DNA of 64,000 nucleotides from JAVKMO01 sp031539345 (GTDB lineage: Bacteria > Bacteroidota > Bacteroidia > Chitinophagales > Chitinophagaceae). A model generated the notes under the pieces. That model had not been told where the DNA came from and did no database searches. It saw only the letters and a program-made list of their open reading frames with translations. The stretch covers positions 1 through 64,000 of the forward strand of contig JAVKMO010000017.1 of NCBI GenBank assembly GCA_031539345.1, written 5' to 3'. Position numbers and translations under genes: made by a program. This document shows positions 60,075 through 64,000 of the stretch, one piece after another; position 1 is the first letter of the stretch, and each line of letters begins with the position of its first letter.

Positions 60075-61007
60075 ATGAGTACAGGACAATCTAACAAATC
60101 ACTAATCATACTTATCGCCCTTTTGATATTGGCGGGTATCACAATGATTATCATGCAGACAAATTACTCTGGAACAAAAAGAGAATTGACAGCAACAATA
60201 GACACTGTTTCTGCAGCAAGAGATAAAGCCCTTTTAGACTATAACATGGCTTTAGAGCGTATTGAACAATTAGAAAAAATGAATGATTCTTTGAAAAAAA
60301 GAATTGGCTACAACAGTGCTTTATTGGCAAGTTTGAAAAAGAAAATTGCAGACCTTATGGCAACAGGAGGTCCAATGGGGCAACAATTAACAGAAGCTAA
60401 AAATTTAATTGACCAATTAAACGCAAAAATTGCTCAATATATGCAAGAAATCGCTCAATTGAGAGCACAAAACGAAGGGTTGACAAAAGACAAACAAATC
60501 CTTACTGTAGCAAATAAAGATTTACAAATTAGAGTTGATACATTAAGAGAAACTAACGTTGTATTAAAGCAAAAAGTTGATATGGCAAGTATTTTAGTAA
60601 CTGGCGATGTTGCTTTGGTAGGTGTTAAAGTAAGCGGAGGCGAAGAGTCTGAATTACAAAAAACAAATAAAATGAGTTTGCTTAGATTGAAATTTAATGT
60701 ATTGGAAAATAGAATTATTGAATCAGGCAACTATGATTTTTATGCAACAATCCAAGACCCTAATGGTGTAACTTTAACAGAAGGTTCAGCCCCTATTAAA
60801 ATCACATTAGCAGATGGCTCTGAAGTGCAAACAACCGCAAAAATGACTACAGAAATTAGCCAAGGTCAAAAAAGATTTGTAAAATATGATTATAGAAGTA
60901 GTGCTAAATTTGTAACAGGTGTTTATACTGTTACTATTTATCAAAGAGGCTACAAAGTGGGAACAGGAAGTGGAGAATTCAGAAAAGGATTTTTAGGTAT
61001 ATTCTAA
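60075..61007 (+). CDS. Membrane-anchored coiled-coil protein, unknown function
   Basis: The 310-residue protein has one N-terminal membrane helix (about residues 9-27, SLIILIALLILAGITMIIM). A long coiled coil follows, about 30-180, rich in Leu, Lys, Gln and Asp (ALERIEQLEKMNDSLKKRIGY, QLNAKIAQYMQEIAQLRAQN). The C-terminal domain of about 120 residues looks beta-rich (GDVALVGVKVSG, GNYDFYATIQDPNGV, GVYTVTIYQRGYKVGTG). It is probably anchored in the inner membrane with its body in the periplasm. It has its own promoter and a strong terminator, which suggests good expression. I do not recognise a family. Confidence 0.75.
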   Translation: MSTGQSNKSLIILIALLILAGITMIIMQTNYSGTKRELTATIDTVSAARDKALLDYNMALERIEQLEKMNDSLKKRIGYNSALLASLKKKIADLMATGGPMGQQLTEAKNLIDQLNAKIAQYMQEIAQLRAQNEGLTKDKQILTVANKDLQIRVDTLRETNVVLKQKVDMASILVTGDVALVGVKVSGGEESELQKTNKMSLLRLKFNVLENRIIESGNYDFYATIQDPNGVTLTEGSAPIKITLADGSEVQTTAKMTTEISQGQKRFVKYDYRSSAKFVTGVYTVTIYQRGYKVGTGSGEFRKGFLGIF

Positions 61008-61029
61008 CTCATAACACTTGTCTTTATCG

Positions 61030-61060
61030 GTGCTTGGAAATTTCCAAGCACTTTTTTTTT
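61030..61060 (+). terminator. Strong intrinsic terminator
   Basis: GTGCTTGGAAATTTCCAAGCAC (61030-61051 as an 11-bp perfect palindromic stem) is followed by nine T. It ends the coiled-coil gene and faces the converging deoD. Confidence 0.9.
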
Positions 61061-61103
61061 GCAAAAATTTACAGAAAAGAATAAAAAGAAAAAGAGAATG
61101 TTT

Positions 61104-61826
61104 TTACATTCTAATACCAGCCTCTAAGGCTAATTCAATCATGGCTTTCGTATTAATTTGGCGGTCTTGTGCGCTAATGGCTTGGTGCAAAACTAAATGA
61201 TCGGATACGGTTAAAATGGTTGCTGCATTTTTGTTTAGTAAGTCGGCATTTGCAAATAAGGCGAATGCTTCCATTTCAACAGCAACACAATGATATTGGT
61301 CTCTAATTTGCTCATAATCAGCCGCATTCTTTCGATAAAAAACATCGGAAGAGTGTACGCATCCAACTTGTAGCGGCATAGATTTTTCTTGTGCCGTTTG
61401 TTTGATGATTTTATTCAATTGTGTCGATGCTTTCAAAATATTTCTTGTATTACCGCTTTGTGCTAAAGCATACGACGATTCGCTATATACATCCTCACAA
61501 AGAAGAACATCAAACAGCGCAATATCTTTTGTATATGCACCACAAGACCCAATACGAATAATATTTTCTACCCCATAAAAAGCAAAAAGCTCGTACGAGT
61601 AAATGCCAATACTTGCCATGCCCATGCCTGATGCCATAACAGAAATTGGTTTTCCTTTATAGTTACCGGTATAACCAAACACGTTCCGTATTTGGTTGAA
61701 TAAAACAGGATTTTCTAAATAATTTTCTGCAATGTGTTTTGCACGCAAGGGGTCTCCTGGCATTAAAACAGTTTTAGCTATTTCGTTTTTATTAGTAACA
61801 CCAATGTGTGGAGTAGGAATTTGCAT
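61104..61826 (-). CDS. deoD: Purine-nucleoside phosphorylase, DeoD type
   Basis: The 240-residue trimeric/hexameric nucleoside phosphorylase I protein cleaves purine (deoxy)nucleosides with phosphate. It shows VLMPGDPLRAKHIAE (phosphate loop), ISVMASGMGMASIGIYSYELF, IIRIGSCGAYTKDI, VAVEMEAFALF (nucleoside contact) and LTVSDHL (catalytic Asp). Length is normal. It lies 9 bp after the outer-membrane-like gene. Confidence 0.94.
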   Translation of the reverse strand: MQIPTPHIGVTNKNEIAKTVLMPGDPLRAKHIAENYLENPVLFNQIRNVFGYTGNYKGKPISVMASGMGMASIGIYSYELFAFYGVENIIRIGSCGAYTKDIALFDVLLCEDVYSESSYALAQSGNTRNILKASTQLNKIIKQTAQEKSMPLQVGCVHSSDVFYRKNAADYEQIRDQYHCVAVEMEAFALFANADLLNKNAATILTVSDHLVLHQAISAQDRQINTKAMIELALEAGIRM

Positions 61827-61835
61827 AGAATATAA

Positions 61836-62567
61836 TTAAGGATTGCCTTTGCTTGATTTAAGGCGATATAACAAATAAACAGCGATGTTATGTGCATAGC
61901 CGTTTATGTTTTGATTGTTTAAAAAATCTGTAACACCAAGATTGAATTCTGCCCCAAGCAACATTCTTTTATTTACGTTGTATGCGGTATTCAGATACCA
62001 CTGAAATGTTATTCGTTTAAACTTGTTCGTATAGTCATTTTGTGCAGCATTGTATTCGAAGGCAGGATAAGACGCATATATTTTGTCATTTTTGTTGATG
62101 TTTATTTTTCCTGTTAATCCAATGTTCGTATAAATACCAGAACTAACAACAATCCCTTGATTTAAATGCGTAAGATTGCAGACTATACCTAAAGGAATTC
62201 TCATATTCGCAGAATAGTAGATGTAGGTATATTTTGCGTCTTGTAAAGAAGGGGTTGCCGTGCCTGTCGAAAATTCGGTTTCTGTAATGCTTTTTCCGGC
62301 TAAAACATAATCAAATTCTATGCCAGAACGAAAAGCAAAAATGGGATGAAAATAATAATCGGCAACGATACCTATGCCGGGGTTTATGCCATAATTTGTT
62401 TGTTGGTTAATCACTGGTAAGGCAAGTCCTAAATGCGTTTTTGCAAACAAATCAAAATAGGTGTAATCATTAAATTGATTGTCATTTCTTGTGCTATGAT
62501 ATTGTGCATGACTTTGATTTATTGCGAATAAAAAAACAAGAAAAAATAGAAATGTGTATCTATTCAT
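61836..62567 (-). CDS. Putative outer-membrane beta-barrel protein
   Basis: The 243-residue protein has a signal peptide (FLFFLVFLFAINQSHAQ) and alternating hydrophobic/polar strands: GINPGIGIVADYYFHPIFAFRSGIEFDYVL, YIYYSANMRIPLGIVC, VVSSGIYTNIGLTGKINI, ITFQWYLNTAYNVNKRMLLGAEFNLGV and the C-terminal HNIAVYLLYRL. This is the pattern of the small PorT-like/OmpA-like barrels of Bacteroidota. Function is unknown. I start at ATG 62567 (an earlier ATG at 62576 is possible). It is downstream of topA on the same strand. Confidence 0.7.
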   Translation of the reverse strand: MNRYTFLFFLVFLFAINQSHAQYHSTRNDNQFNDYTYFDLFAKTHLGLALPVINQQTNYGINPGIGIVADYYFHPIFAFRSGIEFDYVLAGKSITETEFSTGTATPSLQDAKYTYIYYSANMRIPLGIVCNLTHLNQGIVVSSGIYTNIGLTGKININKNDKIYASYPAFEYNAAQNDYTNKFKRITFQWYLNTAYNVNKRMLLGAEFNLGVTDFLNNQNINGYAHNIAVYLLYRLKSSKGNP

Positions 62568-62592
62568 AATATTCAATTTTTGAAAAAGTACT

Positions 62593-64000
62593 TTATTTTT
62601 TTGTAACTTTTTTACTCACTTTTTTTACGACCTTCTTTGTGACAGATTTCTTTTTTGGAGCGAATGTTTTGTCGGCAACCGCTTTTATTTTTTGTTTTGT
62701 TTTGGGTGCAGATTTTTTTGTTTGTTGGGCAATAAATTCTTCTAACTCTTTGATTTCAATGGTTTCTATTTTGTCTTTAATGTCTTTGGTTATTTTGATG
62801 TTTTCCCTGCCCTTTTTGATGTATGGACCAAAGCGCCCCGTCATAATTTGTATGCCTTGATCAGGGAAACTACGCAAAGTGTTTTTTTCTTTTTTTGCTT
62901 TTTGTTCCATCAACATTGGCATCACCTCGTCTAAGCTAATAGTGTAAACGTCAGTGCCTTTTTTTAAAGAATAAAAATTGTCGTCATGTGCAACATAAGG
63001 CCCAAACCTTCCTACATTAACAAGTAATTCTTTGCTTTCATACATGCCGACATTTCTTGGTAATCGCCGCTTATCTTCTATTGTTGCAATGGCTTCTTGC
63101 AAAGTAATGGTATAAGGATCTGCACCTTTTGGAATTGAAACGTATTTTTTGTTGTGTTGAATATACGGCCCAAATCTACCAATGCTGATAACGACATCTT
63201 CGCCTTCAAATTGACCCATATTTTTTGGTAATGTAAATAACTCTAACGCGTCTTTGAGCGTTATGGTTTCTATGCTTTGATGTGGCCGTAAATTTGCAAA
63301 AAGAGGCTTCTCACTTTCTTCGCTTGTGCCTAACTGAACAACTGGTCCATAGCGTGCCATCCTTGTCAATATCGTTTTTTTTGTTGCGGGGTCTTGTCCA
63401 AGAATGCGTTCAGAATTCATTCTTGTTTTGTCTTTTAAATTGTTTTCTACGCTATTTAAAAAAGGCGTATAAAACTCAGAAATTACTTTTTTCCACTTCA
63501 AATTACCTTCTGCAATTTTATCTAAATCATTTTCTACATCTGCTGTAAATTGATAATTCATGATATCAGAAAAATGCTCACTTAAAAAATCTGTTACAAT
63601 AATGCCCAAGTCTGTTGGAAATAATTTATTTTTTTCTGCACCAAAATTTTCCATTTCAGTAGCCGTATGTACAATGTCTTTTGTCAGTGTTAATATTTTG
63701 CATGGTCGAATTTGCGGATCCCTGTCTTTTTTTTCAACATAGTTTCTTTTGATTATCGTGTTAATAGTTGCTGCATACGTAGAAGGTCTGCCTATGCCCA
63801 ACTCTTCTAATTTTTTTACTAAAGCGGCTTCTCCATAACGAGCGCTGGGACGACTATATTTTTGTTTTGCTTCTAATTGTTCAAAGCCAAGCTGTTGGCT
63901 GATTTGCAATGGAGGCAGAATTTTTTCGTCTTCTTCGTCTGCTTTGTCTTCGTCTTTGCTTTCTAAGTATAAAGCCAAAAACCCATCAAATAAAATCACT
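62593..64000 (-). CDS. topA: DNA topoisomerase I, C-terminal part (cut by window edge)
   Basis: The last 468 codons of topA are present and the gene continues beyond 64000. The visible part includes LVKKLEELGIGRPSTYAATINTII (the toprim-linked type IA core), and GDFGI-type segments leading to EFYTPF. After residue about 210 it has a series of repeats (GRFGPYIQHNKKY, GRFGPYVAHDDNF, GRFGPYIKKG), the Toprim_Crpt repeats that replace the zinc fingers of E. coli TopA. It ends in a Lys-rich tail (KKVVKKVSKKVTKK). It relaxes negative supercoils. Confidence 0.93.
   Translation of the reverse strand, partial: VILFDGFLALYLESKDEDKADEEDEKILPPLQISQQLGFEQLEAKQKYSRPSARYGEAALVKKLEELGIGRPSTYAATINTIIKRNYVEKKDRDPQIRPCKILTLTKDIVHTATEMENFGAEKNKLFPTDLGIIVTDFLSEHFSDIMNYQFTADVENDLDKIAEGNLKWKKVISEFYTPFLNSVENNLKDKTRMNSERILGQDPATKKTILTRMARYGPVVQLGTSEESEKPLFANLRPHQSIETITLKDALELFTLPKNMGQFEGEDVVISIGRFGPYIQHNKKYVSIPKGADPYTITLQEAIATIEDKRRLPRNVGMYESKELLVNVGRFGPYVAHDDNFYSLKKGTDVYTISLDEVMPMLMEQKAKKEKNTLRSFPDQGIQIMTGRFGPYIKKGRENIKITKDIKDKIETIEIKELEEFIAQQTKKSAPKTKQKIKAVADKTFAPKKKSVTKKVVKKVSKKVTKK

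Noticed and set aside
1..64000. CRISPR arrays, prophage, rRNA or replication origin
   Set aside because: I saw no regular repeats with spacers, phage structural genes, rRNA sequence or DnaA-box cluster.

Overview
The window is AT-rich chromosomal DNA from a Bacteroidota bacterium, probably a Chitinophagales/Sphingobacteriales-type lineage. The evidence is gene content: a gliding-motility lipoprotein of the GldJ type, the folP / DUF1599 / BT_3928-type trio, a DUF4199 protein, a Bacteroidota-type GlmU-like protein, and M1/M3 metallopeptidases. Other supporting signs are the near absence of Shine-Dalgarno sequences, several TAnnTTTG-like promoter boxes and long lysine/asparagine-rich proteins. 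TAA, TAG and TGA all end genes, so the code is standard. I see no rRNA, CRISPR array, prophage or replication origin.

Layout. 0-20 kb is housekeeping in short, mixed-strand units: tRNA-Pro, an ABC-F ATPase, an M3 peptidase, a Crp-like regulator, a nucleoside transporter, mutY, tRNA-Cys, a pirin, birA, a delta'-like clamp-loader subunit, a LysM protein, the BT_3928/DUF1599 pair divergent from folP, an exported WD40 protein and tcdA. 20-34 kb holds tRNA-Asn, murF-fmt, a split GlmU-like gene, an HD hydrolase, an HtrA protease, a lipid A-type acyltransferase, ruvA, an M1 aminopeptidase, a glycosyltransferase and cysS. 34.8-36 kb is a gene-poor scar with a decayed, internally deleted IS4-type transposase. 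36-45 kb carries gldJ, a GH65 glycosidase/phosphorylase gene broken by a frameshift, thrB-thrC, an MBL hydrolase, an amino-acid permease and gatC. 45.3-57.9 kb is one long minus-strand surface-polysaccharide operon. 58-64 kb has a divergent DUF62 protein, ftsY, a membrane-anchored coiled-coil protein, deoD, a putative outer-membrane barrel and the 3' part of topA, cut by the window edge.

The most interesting region is the operon at 45.3-57.9 kb. RfbF-, RfbG- and RfbH-like enzymes should convert glucose-1-phosphate to CDP-4-keto-3,6-dideoxyglucose. The RfbH-like protein has the exact C-x57-C-x1-C-x7-C iron-sulfur pattern and a histidine where aminotransferases have the PLP lysine. The operon then seems to hold two exits from this intermediate. 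One is a 4-ketoreductase (abequose/paratose-synthase-like) plus a CDP-paratose 2-epimerase-like protein, giving a tyvelose-type sugar. The other is an acetolactate-synthase-like ThDP enzyme plus an SDR, a YerE/YerF-like pair that could add a two-carbon branch at C4 (yersiniose-type). The operon also carries two family-2 glycosyltransferases, a GT-C-like membrane protein, an acetyltransferase and a small DUF4160/DUF2442 pair. The reductase partner normally needed by RfbH (E3, AscD/DdhD) is not in the window.

Two genes (GlmU-like at 22.6-23.8 kb and GH65 at 37.7-39.9 kb) are each split by a -1 shift next to a short A-run. These may be real lesions, recoding or consensus errors.
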